NCBI GenBank assembly: GCA_009391605.1
Contig: VFGQ01000063.1
Location: 1 to 40,716 of the forward strand
Direction: 5' to 3'
DNA from: SAR202 cluster bacterium
GTDB taxonomy: Bacteria > Chloroflexota > Dehalococcoidia > SAR202 > GCA-002694895
Length of the DNA stretch: 40,716 nucleotides
Below the pieces are notes generated by a model. The model was not told where the DNA came from and ran no database searches. It worked only from the letters and a program-made list of their open reading frames with translations. The translations under genes were made by a program, and so were the position numbers. Positions 33,901-40,632 of the stretch are shown here, piece by piece; position 1 is the stretch's first letter, and each line of letters begins with the position of its first letter.

Positions 33901-34662
33901 AATAGAATCTTTAATTGGAGCAGAACCTCCATTAGATTGTATTATTAAAACTTTACTTTCATCCCCATGTTTATTTAGGCGGTTTTGGAAACTGCTTAGA
34001 TATTTACCAAGCTCAGGTCCAACGTACGCGTTAACAGCAGTTGTACTAATTCGGTCAAATTCTTTGATTTGTGGAAGTACTTCGTGAGACAGAGATATGA
34101 AAGTATTAGGAAATATGCTCTTAATTTCCTTTGCTGCTTGTAATTCATGCTTGGAATTCATAAATGAAAATAGGAAACATACTGCCAAAGAGTTTACACC
34201 TTCGGCTTTTAGTTTTTTGAGATTGTCTTTGAGATTTTTTATATTTAAGGGGGTATGAATACTTCCATCATATTTAATTCTTTCTTGGACTCCTAAACGC
34301 AAATATCTAGGTACTAATGGCTCAACTGAAGCCATTCGAAGATTATATCGATCTTCTTTGAGACCTTCACGGATTTCAAGTAAATCTCTAAAACCCTCGG
34401 TTGTTATAATACCAACATTAGCCCCTTTCCTTTCAATTAAGGTATTAGTTGCAACTGTAGTACCATGTACAATTAATTCTACCTTTGAAAATAATTCGTT
34501 TAATGTGATTTTATGCGAAGTGGCAATTTCAGTTAAACCTTTCAGCACACCTATTGAAGGATCTTTAGGTGTTGAATGTGTTTTGAATTGTTTAATAGGT
34601 TGGTTGTTTTGAGCAACAACTAAGTCAGTGAATGTTCCTCCAACATCTATTCCTATTCTCAA
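30937..34662 (-). CDS. Fused HyuA-HyuB hydantoinase / 5-oxoprolinase-like ATPase
   Basis: ATP-dependent hydrolase of cyclic amides, 1241 residues, with both subunits in one chain. Residues 1-~690 are the HyuA half: an actin-like N-terminus IGIDVGGTFTDLVV, VHGTTVATNTLIER, ALDMGGTSTDIS and GAGGGSIARVD. Residues ~700-1241 are the HyuB half: DPVTLAVVENRLESIAIEMM, PYNGGSHLPDITV, NRAHHSDVGG and the C-terminal SGGGGYGDPKKRD. The fused layout is that of 5-oxoprolinase, but hydantoins or other lactams are possible substrates. TTG 34662 is the start, with AAAGGA at 34671-34676. The gene is visibly richer in G+C than its surroundings (one 60-base line near 33.3 kb has 32 G/C), which may reflect transfer or amino acid content. 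Confidence 0.92.
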   Translation of the reverse strand: MRIGIDVGGTFTDLVVAQNNQPIKQFKTHSTPKDPSIGVLKGLTEIATSHKITLNELFSKVELIVHGTTVATNTLIERKGANVGIITTEGFRDLLEIREGLKEDRYNLRMASVEPLVPRYLRLGVQERIKYDGSIHTPLNIKNLKDNLKKLKAEGVNSLAVCFLFSFMNSKHELQAAKEIKSIFPNTFISLSHEVLPQIKEFDRISTTAVNAYVGPELGKYLSSFQNRLNKHGDESKVLIIQSNGGSAPIKDSIKFAVRSILSGPAGGAQGAAHVASEINEKNIIALDMGGTSTDISIIENGKPHIANERFEAGWKIAVPMIDVHTLGAGGGSIARVDISGVLRVGPESAGADPGPACYDLGGENPTVTDAALVLGLLNKNSFLGGRVTLNDNLGKKAIKNKIADPLGLTIIEAANGIMRVVTNSIAEGIRLASIRKGLDPRSFSMVAFGGAAGMLATQVAREVGIQKILIPYTAPVLSAFGMLTSNIQYDFSQSYPSGLETVDLNEIRTQLQIMEKKGRNRLKENGVPDKEIIVEFKADMRYLDQIYEVTVLIPDLNFNDQELKEKWAHNFHTRFEELYSYRQSEQEIRLVTLRATILAPIPKISNTKNNKKSYGNYEILKSSTRQIHMTEWRDVPIFQASELSNKHNIVGPAIIESEFTTIVLSQNETLTKNSEEMLTIKLIDIESIEKKPAKLKAADPVTLAVVENRLESIAIEMMDVMIRTSMSQILNSSRDFSTAILDNKCRLIAQGEGIPVHVSALPIAGEAILNTFQNDIHPGDMFALNDPYNGGSHLPDITVIKPVFKGGKLLFLTVNRAHHSDVGGATHGGYNPSASEIYHEGLRIPPLRIHDKGKPREDLLQMLSSNVRLPENFLGDLNAQIGSVSTAERRMLELLNNYDENTLLMIIDGILSATEYKVRQFISEWPDGVYEGETHLDDDGFDSKMIPIHAKVTIKDDTMNIDLSKSSPQVTGFINSAYANTRSVAHAAIMYLAPYNVAKNEGSMGPLSVIAPKGLIVNANPPAPVCMSTNHCGEEIIEAVFKALAKAVPLAVNSGFSRRMRYAITGTDPRTGKYFIWHYFMGRGGGGASSGNDGWTCVGEVNVAGGIRAPSVEITEERFPLFIVNHELRPNSAGNGQWRGGLGAVCEIIYDGKGKGTMNTAGDGMIVPPFGLFGGSEALPHRYSLISNGTERVLKSKETEVTLLPGDRIIALASGGGGYGDPKKRDKNSLEWDKKNGYLS

Positions 34663-34988
34663 AATATTTCCTTTATCTAAGGCAAAGTATTATATGCTTT
34701 GTTAATATTATTATTTTTAGATTATAATAAATTATTTTTTTCGGGATACAAGTTTATCCTATGTATTATTAATATTTATATTATCTTTTTTTATCAATAT
34801 AAATAATAGGAATAATAAATCAGAAAATTTATATATTATTTGATTGTTGTTTAAATTTATCAAACTTGTAATTGGTAGTTTTTTACCTTAATAAGACTGG
34901 CAAAATTTTTTACTTTCACAAGGCGATCTTTATCCCTATCAAGAAAAGGGGTTATACATTTGGTTAGTATTTAAGTGTCTAAATATAA
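34663..34988. other. 326-base gap between the hydantoinase and methyltransferase-like genes
   Basis: No intact gene is seen. The hydantoinase promoter should lie near its left end; a TATAAT reads on the minus strand at 34694-34689, 26 bases before the start codon, but without a good -35. An imperfect AT-rich inverted repeat covers 34757-34811 (8-bp core TTTATATT/AATATAAA, with TCCTAT/ATAGGA outside). The part from about 34860 to 34970 is less AT-rich and resembles the start of HisF on the minus strand. Confidence 0.6.
34860..34970 (-). pseudogene. Possible remnant of the hisF 5' end
   Basis: On the minus strand a 36-codon open stretch lies between stops. It reads ILTKCITPFLDRDKDRL, then VKVKNFASLIKVKNYQLQV. 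The first part lines up with the HisF N-terminus, whose usual form is [22 protein letters not shown]: shared positions are L, K, I, P, LD, DK, R, VK and NF. The first codon is ATA where HisF has ATG. Downstream the similarity stops at TGA TAA. HisF is the cyclase subunit of imidazole glycerol phosphate synthase. A decayed fragment is the best reading, but a stretch this short could match by chance. Confidence 0.3.
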
Positions 34989-35477
34989 TTAAAATCTAAA
35001 ATTATAAAGTTTATGCTGGTCATCTATAAAAATTTCTGAATCCTTTTTAAATCCTAATTTAGATATTTTGCTTTTAGGGATAGATTGAGATTTGTCATTG
35101 GAGTTTATTAATATTGTAAGCCAAGAATTTTTTTTCAGAGCTAGGGTAAATATTTCAAGAGTGTCATTATATAAATTCCAATTAGAAATAAACGCACCAT
35201 CCACTGATGCAATAGGTATTTTTAATTCTTTTGTAAATTCTTTAAGAGTTACATTTCCAAGATTAATTTTTTTTAGCATTTTTTTTGTTTTATCTATATT
35301 TGATTTACTTTTTTCATAAGCTATCACTTTTCCATCAAAAACATATTTGCCAAAAAGAATTGGGAATAACCCTTCTTCAGCCCCCATACACACGATGGTT
35401 TGGTATGGCATAATCGGTAGAGTAGCAATTATTTTATGCGTATCTATTTTTGATATAGAATGATTATTATTCACCAT
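34989..35477 (-). CDS. Methyltransferase-like protein of unknown function
   Basis: A 162-residue protein that I cannot assign to a named family. It looks like a small class I methyltransferase fold: TIVCMGAEEGLFPILFGKYV would be the glycine-rich SAM loop, followed about ten residues later by KVIAYEKSKSN with an acidic residue at the end of strand 2, and later ASVDGAFISNWNLY in the position of motif IV. The glycine loop is weaker than usual (GAEEG) and no catalytic motif is obvious. ATG 35477 has AAAGG eight bases upstream. It is third in a minus-strand set with the cobalamin adenosyltransferase and a small ORF, so a link to corrinoid metabolism is possible but unproven. Confidence 0.6.
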   Translation of the reverse strand: MVNNNHSISKIDTHKIIATLPIMPYQTIVCMGAEEGLFPILFGKYVFDGKVIAYEKSKSNIDKTKKMLKKINLGNVTLKEFTKELKIPIASVDGAFISNWNLYNDTLEIFTLALKKNSWLTILINSNDKSQSIPKSKISKLGFKKDSEIFIDDQHKLYNFRF

Positions 35478-35514
35478 TAATTAACCTTTATATTTTTTAA
35501 TATTGTGTTTGGGT

Positions 35515-35673
35515 TTAGCTTGTTTTATATAAAGCTTTTTCAATTATAACATCTTCTACTTCTAATTTATCTAAAGATTGGAGGTCAAATTCTGAAGATA
35601 TTTCCTTAGTTAATGTTAGGAAAATATTAAATTGCTTTTTAATTTTTTCATATGATACATTTATAGAAATAAT
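35515..35673 (-). CDS. Possible 52-residue protein with an AUU start
   Basis: The gap between the cobalamin adenosyltransferase and methyltransferase-like genes holds a frame open from 35685 to the TAA at 35515. It contains no ATG, GTG or TTG. If read from ATT 35673, which shares one base with the preceding stop (TAATT, one change from a normal TAATG junction), it gives 52 residues including NVSYEKIKKQFNIFLTLTKE and EFDLQSLDKLEVEDVIIEKA. The composition looks like a normal soluble helical protein and it fills the gap almost exactly, ending 38 bases before the next start codon. I recognise no family. AUU starts are known (infC) but rare; it could instead be a gene whose start codon has mutated. 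Confidence 0.38.
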   Translation of the reverse strand: MISINVSYEKIKKQFNIFLTLTKEISSEFDLQSLDKLEVEDVIIEKALYKTS

Positions 35674-36245
35674 TATTCTTCTTTTTCATCTGATTCGAAA
35701 TATACTCTTTCTTGTTCATTCTCTTGTGATCTTGCCAGATAAAATAGTAAGTCTGATAATCTATTAATATATTTAGGGATGTTCTGATTTATTAATTTTT
35801 CTTTCTTATTCAAATTAGTTAAAATTCTTTCTGCAGACCGTAATTGTGTACGAGATATATCAATAGATGATGATTTAATGTTACTTCCAGGAATGACAAA
35901 TTTTGGTTTTAAATTTATTTTTTTATCAAAAGAATCAATTAAAGATTCAATTTTAATAATTGATTCTTTATTTATGAGATCTAAATTCCATTTAGACTGA
36001 TTTAGTTTGTGATGATTTTTGTTAGATACTGATATTTCAGTGCTAATAACAAATATATCATTTTGTATATCAAGAATTATTGATGTAATATATTGATCAT
36101 TAATAATTGATCTTGCCATTCCTAAATAGCTATTAACTGTATCTAAAAGTCCACATACTTCACACCTAATATTGTCTTTTGATACTTTTTCACCAAAAAG
36201 TAGATGAGTGTCTCCATTATCACCTGTTCGGGTATAAATTTTCAC
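35673..36245 (-). CDS. ATP:cob(I)alamin adenosyltransferase, PduO type
   Basis: Makes adenosylcobalamin from ATP and reduced cobalamin. The 190-residue protein has the PduO-type N-terminal loop IYTRTGDNGDTHLLFGE, the VIPGSN motif, the helix ISRTQLRSAERIL (conserved Arg and Glu) and the C-terminal NRLSDLLFYLARSQENE. DTVNSYLG stands where DELNSxLG is usual, a modest change. The start is GTG 36245 with AAGGA about seven bases upstream. It is divergent from the first amidohydrolase gene, with 78 bases between the starts, and leads a minus-strand set with the small ORF and the methyltransferase-like gene. No cobalamin riboswitch was seen in the gap, which is too short to hold one. Confidence 0.92.
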   Translation of the reverse strand: MKIYTRTGDNGDTHLLFGEKVSKDNIRCEVCGLLDTVNSYLGMARSIINDQYITSIILDIQNDIFVISTEISVSNKNHHKLNQSKWNLDLINKESIIKIESLIDSFDKKINLKPKFVIPGSNIKSSSIDISRTQLRSAERILTNLNKKEKLINQNIPKYINRLSDLLFYLARSQENEQERVYFESDEKEE

Positions 36246-36270
36246 TATAAATCCTTTATATTAGTATAAT
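36241..36270 (+). promoter_or_regulatory. Candidate promoter for the amidohydrolase pair
   Basis: TTCACT (36241-36246) and a perfect TATAAT (36265-36270) are 18 bases apart, about 54 bases before the first amidohydrolase start. The -35 overlaps the start codon of the divergent cobalamin adenosyltransferase. On the other strand the same AT-rich stretch gives TATACT and TATAAT, so divergent promoters may overlap here. Confidence 0.35.
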
Positions 36271-36323
36271 GTATGTTCTATATTAAAATTATACTATTAT
36301 TTATAGGTTTTAGGAGATTATAT

Positions 36324-37691
36324 ATGTCTGAGCAATCTGTGATTAAATCAAAAGTAATGATTGATATGGTTAGCAAAAATCCAATTGAAGATGGTGCTGT
36401 GATTTTTGAAGATGGCTTAATAACTTTGTCAGGTAATTACGAAAAGATAAAGAATAAAATTAGATCTGATGCTAAAATTTATGATTACAATGATTCAGTA
36501 TTAATTCCAGGTATGGTTGATTGCCATACTCATCATAATGGTTTTGGAGATGGTAGAAGTGGGGACTCTATTGGAGAAATGGAAGATAATATATTGACAA
36601 TCAAATCTGCTAAAAATGCAAAAACTAGTTTATTTTCCGGAGTTACAACAATAAGGGAAAACGGTCCTAAGAATGTAACCATGATGAAGCTTAGAGATGC
36701 AGTAAATCAAGGATTAGCAATTGCCCCAAGAATGGTGTTGTGTGGTAGACCAATAGCTATTATTGGAGGACATATGGGATATTTTGGGGGTGAAGTTACA
36801 GGCCCTGTAGAAAGTTTGGCACTTTCAAGACAACTTATTAAAGAAGGAGTCGATTACTTTAAAATTACTGCAACAGGAGGATCAACTGCAACTTCTTTTC
36901 CCTTAAGACCAAGTTTTTCTCAAAAAGAATTGGATGCTGTTACGAACGAAGCAAAAAATTATGGGTTATTAACAGCAACTCATTGTTTATCGATGGAAGG
37001 AATTGATAATTCTTTGAATTCCGGTGTTGATATGATTATTCATTGTAATTTTGACAATGAAAAAGGTGAGTCTAAATTTAATGAGAAATTAGCAGAAAAA
37101 ATAGCCAAAAAAGGTGCATATGTTAATCCAACTCTTCATGTAGGTCGTGCCAGATTATGGAGTTTGGAAGAAGGTAATAACCCTTCTTTGGGGGGTGGGG
37201 AGAAAAGAACTTATGATGAAACTAAACAAGTCCTGGATAAAAAACGTTTGTCTTCTGCAATAAGAAGTGATAGAAAAGATATTTTAGAAGCCAGGTTAGA
37301 TGCAGCCAAATTAGGTCTTGAAAACAAATTAGATCATTGTAGACGAATGATAGATATGGGATTAAAAGTAATAACTGGTTCAGATTCTTCATGGGGTGAT
37401 TATTCTCTAGGAAACACTTTTCATGAAACGGAATTACTAGTTGAATCTGGATATTCAAATTATGAAGGTCTGAAATCGGTAACCATAAATGCTGCTATGG
37501 CTTTGGGATTAGGTGATACTGCAGGGAGTATTGAAAAAGGTAAATCGGCAGATTTTGCAATTTTGAAAAATAATCCTTTAGATGATATTAAAAATCTATC
37601 ATCTGTTGAAGAAGTTTTTTTGATGGGACAGCATATCGAAAGAGGATCGGATGAATCTAACAAAACTTATTCGCAGATAAAACCTGCATAA
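36324..37691 (+). CDS. Amidohydrolase-superfamily protein 1
   Basis: Metal-dependent hydrolase of 455 residues. The binuclear site is visible: His68 and His70 in DCHTHHNGFGDG, the probable carboxylated lysine in YFKITATGGST, His in TATHCL and in MIIHCN, and Asp in GSDSSWGDY. The IIGGHMGYFGG and RPSFSQKEL blocks are shared with its neighbour. This subgroup includes Xaa-Pro dipeptidase-like and imidazolonepropionase-like enzymes; the substrate cannot be predicted. I place the start at ATG 36324, with AGGAG at 36312-36316, not at the earlier in-frame ATG 36273. No signal peptide is seen. The paralogue follows 15 bases downstream. Confidence 0.88.
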   Translation: MSEQSVIKSKVMIDMVSKNPIEDGAVIFEDGLITLSGNYEKIKNKIRSDAKIYDYNDSVLIPGMVDCHTHHNGFGDGRSGDSIGEMEDNILTIKSAKNAKTSLFSGVTTIRENGPKNVTMMKLRDAVNQGLAIAPRMVLCGRPIAIIGGHMGYFGGEVTGPVESLALSRQLIKEGVDYFKITATGGSTATSFPLRPSFSQKELDAVTNEAKNYGLLTATHCLSMEGIDNSLNSGVDMIIHCNFDNEKGESKFNEKLAEKIAKKGAYVNPTLHVGRARLWSLEEGNNPSLGGGEKRTYDETKQVLDKKRLSSAIRSDRKDILEARLDAAKLGLENKLDHCRRMIDMGLKVITGSDSSWGDYSLGNTFHETELLVESGYSNYEGLKSVTINAAMALGLGDTAGSIEKGKSADFAILKNNPLDDIKNLSSVEEVFLMGQHIERGSDESNKTYSQIKPA

Positions 37692-37706
37692 TTTCAGGAG
37701 GATACG

Positions 37707-38972
37707 ATGACAAATGAAAATAATCAATTATTAGTTATTAAAGTTGGGCAACTTATTGATGGAAAAAGTAAAAGTGTAAAAAAAGATATTAGTATAGTAA
37801 TTAATGATAATCAAATTGTAGATGTAAAACCTTCCGGTGAATTGGATATACCTGAAAATTTAAATTATAAACTTTTAGATTATTCAGATAAAACTGCACT
37901 GCCAGGTTTAGTAGATTCACATGTACATTTAACTGGAATAGGTGATGGTAGAGCTGGAGATGATTTGGCAACTCTTCCTGATGAAATATTATCAATTAAT
38001 ATGGCAAATAATGCTAGAATTCACCTACAATCTGGTGTGACAACAGTTAGAGATTGTGGTGCAAAAAATAATACTGCATTCCATTTAAGACAAGCAGCTG
38101 AAATGGGTATTGCTGAATCACCAAGATTGGTATTGAGTGGTAGGCCATTAGCTATTATTGGAGGACATTTAGGCTATTTTGGGGAAGAAATTACAGGTGA
38201 AGATGAGTGTAGAGCTGCAGTACGATATCTTGTTAAGCAGGGGGCAGATTTTATTAAAGTTACAGCTACAGGAGGAAGTACCAGAACTTCCTTTTCTTTA
38301 AGACCAAGTTTTTCTCAGCAAGAATTAAATGTTATAGCGGAAGAAGCACATAAATTTGGCAAACATGTAGCAGCTCATTGTCATAGTTCTGAAGCTATGA
38401 AAAGAGTTCTTAATGCTGGTATTGATACTATTATCCATGGTGTTTTTAAAGAGGTCGATGGTACGAATATGTATCGTGAAGATATTGCAGAGTTAATGCT
38501 TGAGAAAGGTGCTTATGTTAATCCAACATTAGGGCCAGGTTTGATGCGGGCTTTAATTTTAGAAAATAAAAAAGGAAATGGGGATTTTAATGATCTAGAT
38601 CAGGAAGTTTTGGATTCAGTTTATAAAGAAAATGAGCATAGATTAGAATGTTTCAATAAATTAATAAATTTAGGCATTCCTATGTCGGCAGGTTCGGATT
38701 CTGCTTGGGGTGGGTATAAGATGGGAAATTATTTTCTTGATATAGAAGGGCATGTTAAAGGTGGCCAAAGTCCAGTGGAAGCGATTATGTCAGCTACTGA
38801 TATAGCTGCACAATCTTGTTGGATAGATGAAAATTTGGGATCGATTGAAACAGGTAAATTAGCAGATATATTAATTGTAAGGGAAGATCCCACTAAGCAA
38901 ATAGAAAACTTAAGAACTGTTGTTGATGTTATAAAAGATGGGCAATTGATTGATAGGAAAAGTCAACTGTAG
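37707..38972 (+). CDS. Amidohydrolase-superfamily protein 2, paralogue of the preceding gene
   Basis: A 421-residue relative of the preceding protein with the same ordered motifs: His72 and His74 in DSHVHLTGIGDG, FIKVTATGGST with the probable metal-bridging lysine, AAHCHS, TIIHGV, and Asp in AGSDSAWGGY. Long blocks such as LAIIGGHLGYFGEE and LRPSFSQQEL are almost the same as in the first copy, so the pair arose by tandem duplication followed by clear divergence. Differences near the active site (HCHS against HCLS, IIHGV against IIHCN) suggest different substrates. CAGGAGGAT just upstream of ATG 37707 is the strongest Shine-Dalgarno in the window, implying high translation of this copy. The 3' end is convergent with moeB. 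Confidence 0.88.
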   Translation: MTNENNQLLVIKVGQLIDGKSKSVKKDISIVINDNQIVDVKPSGELDIPENLNYKLLDYSDKTALPGLVDSHVHLTGIGDGRAGDDLATLPDEILSINMANNARIHLQSGVTTVRDCGAKNNTAFHLRQAAEMGIAESPRLVLSGRPLAIIGGHLGYFGEEITGEDECRAAVRYLVKQGADFIKVTATGGSTRTSFSLRPSFSQQELNVIAEEAHKFGKHVAAHCHSSEAMKRVLNAGIDTIIHGVFKEVDGTNMYREDIAELMLEKGAYVNPTLGPGLMRALILENKKGNGDFNDLDQEVLDSVYKENEHRLECFNKLINLGIPMSAGSDSAWGGYKMGNYFLDIEGHVKGGQSPVEAIMSATDIAAQSCWIDENLGSIETGKLADILIVREDPTKQIENLRTVVDVIKDGQLIDRKSQL

Positions 38973-38980
38973 TGAATAGA

Positions 38981-39028
38981 AATAAATTAATTGATTCCAC
39001 AAAAAGCATCATAATCAATTAATTTATT
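38981..39028. terminator. Perfect 16-bp inverted repeat at the amidohydrolase/moeB convergence
   Basis: AATAAATTAATTGATT (38981-38996) is the exact reverse complement of AATCAATTAATTTATT (39013-39028), with a 16-base spacer. It lies just after the second amidohydrolase and covers the last codons and stop of moeB. It would work as a bidirectional terminator or 3' stabiliser, although no T run follows on either side. Confidence 0.5.
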
Positions 39029-39817
39029 AATTGTAGGGTTTTCACCACATAAAACACAGTTTTTGTTCTTTTTTAATTTGATTGTTCTGAAATCCATATT
39101 TAATGCGTCAACTAAAAGTAACTTTCCTTGAAGTGTTTCACCTATGTTTAAAATTAATTTTGTTGCTTCTGTCGCCTGTATACTTCCTACTATACCTGGG
39201 AGCATTCCTAATACACCTGCTTCAGCACAACTTGGAACCTCTCCAGGTTTTGGAGGTTCAGGAAATAAACATCTGTAGCATCCCTTTTTAGGGATATATG
39301 TACTCAATTGTCCTTCAAATAATAAAATACTTCCATCTACTAAAGGTTTGTTAGTTAAATAAGCTGCATCACAGGCAAGATATCTTGCTGGGAAATTATC
39401 TGCACCATTAATGATAATATCAAACTGAGAGAAAATATTTATTGCATTATTTGAGTTTAAAGTTTCATCAAAGGTTAGAAGATTTAAATCTTTATTATAT
39501 GAAAGTAATGTTTTTTTAGCAGAATCTATTTTTTTCTCACCAATGTTATTTTCTTTATGTAATATTTGTCTTTGTAGATTCGATATATCTACAATATCCA
39601 TGTCTATAATTCCAATAGTTCCTACGCCTGCAAGTGTTAAATATATACTTATTGGAGAACCAAGTCCTCCAGCTCCAATGATCAAGACTTTAGAGTTAAG
39701 TAATTTTCTTTGTCCTATACTACCAATTTGAGGCATAATGATATGGCGACTATATTTTTGAATTTGATTTGGCGTTAGTTTATAATTCAAATTTTGCTTA
39801 TCAGATTTAATATTCAT
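38987..39817 (-). CDS. moeB: MoeB/ThiF-type E1 adenylyltransferase
   Basis: Adenylates the C-terminus of a small sulfur carrier (MoaD in molybdopterin synthesis, ThiS in thiamine synthesis). The 276-residue protein has the nucleotide site VLIIGAGGLGSPISIYL near residue 45, the DMDIVDISNLQRQIL segment, and two CxxC zinc pairs (CYRC and CVLC). The cysteine in PSCAEAGVLG is in the MoeB/ThiF crossover region. It lacks a rhodanese domain. Divergence from modA, 36 bases away, favours MoeB over ThiF, but one protein may serve both. No strong Shine-Dalgarno precedes ATG 39817. Its last codons form one arm of a perfect inverted repeat. Confidence 0.85.
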   Translation of the reverse strand: MNIKSDKQNLNYKLTPNQIQKYSRHIIMPQIGSIGQRKLLNSKVLIIGAGGLGSPISIYLTLAGVGTIGIIDMDIVDISNLQRQILHKENNIGEKKIDSAKKTLLSYNKDLNLLTFDETLNSNNAINIFSQFDIIINGADNFPARYLACDAAYLTNKPLVDGSILLFEGQLSTYIPKKGCYRCLFPEPPKPGEVPSCAEAGVLGMLPGIVGSIQATEATKLILNIGETLQGKLLLVDALNMDFRTIKLKKNKNCVLCGENPTINKLIDYDAFCGIN

Positions 39818-39853
39818 TTATATTATTAACCTATTAGATTATTATTTTGTTTT

Positions 39854-40624
39854 ATGTTCAAAAATCAATATACAGTTATTATATTAATTATGACAATTGT
39901 TATTTCATTGTCAATTTTTTATTCTGTTAATCGCAAACATGAAGATTCACTTTTAATATTCACTGCAGTTAGCTTATCTGAACCTATGAAAGAAGTGAAA
40001 AGCATATTTGAAAACAAATATGGGATTAAAATTTTGCTGAATTTAAGTGGTTCTCAAACTTTGGCGTCACAAATATCTAAAGGTGCTAACCCTGATATCT
40101 TTATTTCTGCAGGCAATACACCGTATGATTTTTTATTATCAAAACAAATACATATGTATAAAAAAAAATTATTAGTATTAAATACTTTGGTTATTGCTAC
40201 TGAAATTGAATTAAATAATTGGGATCAAAATGAATTAAAAACAATTATTTTAGATCCAAATATTAAAAGAATATCTATTGCAGATCCTGAATTAGCACCA
40301 GCGGGAGAATATTCTATGCAAGCTATAAATCATTCAGTAGGTTTTAAGAATGTTGAACATAAAATTATAAAAACTAAAAATGTAAGAGATGCAGTTAATC
40401 ATTTACGATTAAGGTTGTCAGAAGCAGTTTTTGCTTATACAACAGATTTTAATAAATATCCCAATAATATATATAAAAAGAATATTTCTTTGACCCTACA
40501 CGATCGGATTGAATATCCGATAATATATTTTAATTCGAATGATAATATAAAAAGATTTGAGGAATATTTGTATACTGATGAAGCAAAAAATATTTTTATA
40601 AATTATGGATTTAAAATTCCTTAG
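39854..40624 (+). CDS. modA: Molybdate-binding protein of the ABC transporter
   Basis: Extracytoplasmic solute-binding protein for molybdate or tungstate, 256 residues. A single hydrophobic segment at residues ~7-24 (IILIMTIVISLSIF) acts as signal or membrane anchor; no lipobox cysteine is seen, so it is probably tethered by this helix or secreted. The mature part matches ModA: FTAVSLSEPMKEV, then LNLSGSQTLASQISKGANPDIFISAG with the oxyanion-contacting Ser residues, and IADPELAPAGEYSMQAI. Its stop is eight bases before the modB start. No Shine-Dalgarno is clear at ATG 39854. Confidence 0.9.
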   Translation: MFKNQYTVIILIMTIVISLSIFYSVNRKHEDSLLIFTAVSLSEPMKEVKSIFENKYGIKILLNLSGSQTLASQISKGANPDIFISAGNTPYDFLLSKQIHMYKKKLLVLNTLVIATEIELNNWDQNELKTIILDPNIKRISIADPELAPAGEYSMQAINHSVGFKNVEHKIIKTKNVRDAVNHLRLRLSEAVFAYTTDFNKYPNNIYKKNISLTLHDRIEYPIIYFNSNDNIKRFEEYLYTDEAKNIFINYGFKIP

Positions 40625-40632
40625 GATTAATT

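Noticed and set aside
34358..34612. Plus-strand open frames opposite the hydantoinase gene (also at 32357-32665 and 33200-33589)
   Set aside because: They are antisense shadows of a gene with complete family motifs on the minus strand; no independent start signals or recognisable domains.
34757..34811. AT-rich imperfect inverted repeat as a terminator or origin-like element
   Set aside because: The stem is almost only A/T with bulges and no T run or boxes; such repeats are expected by chance in this composition.
36273..36323. Upstream ATG adding 17 hydrophobic residues to the first amidohydrolase (possible signal peptide)
   Set aside because: AGGAG at 36312-36316 is ideally placed for ATG 36324, and the extension lacks a cleavage site and a Shine-Dalgarno.
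36246..36323. Possible cobalamin riboswitch between the adenosyltransferase and amidohydrolase
   Set aside because: The gap is only 78 bases and shows no B12-box-like sequence; a cobalamin riboswitch needs about 200 bases.
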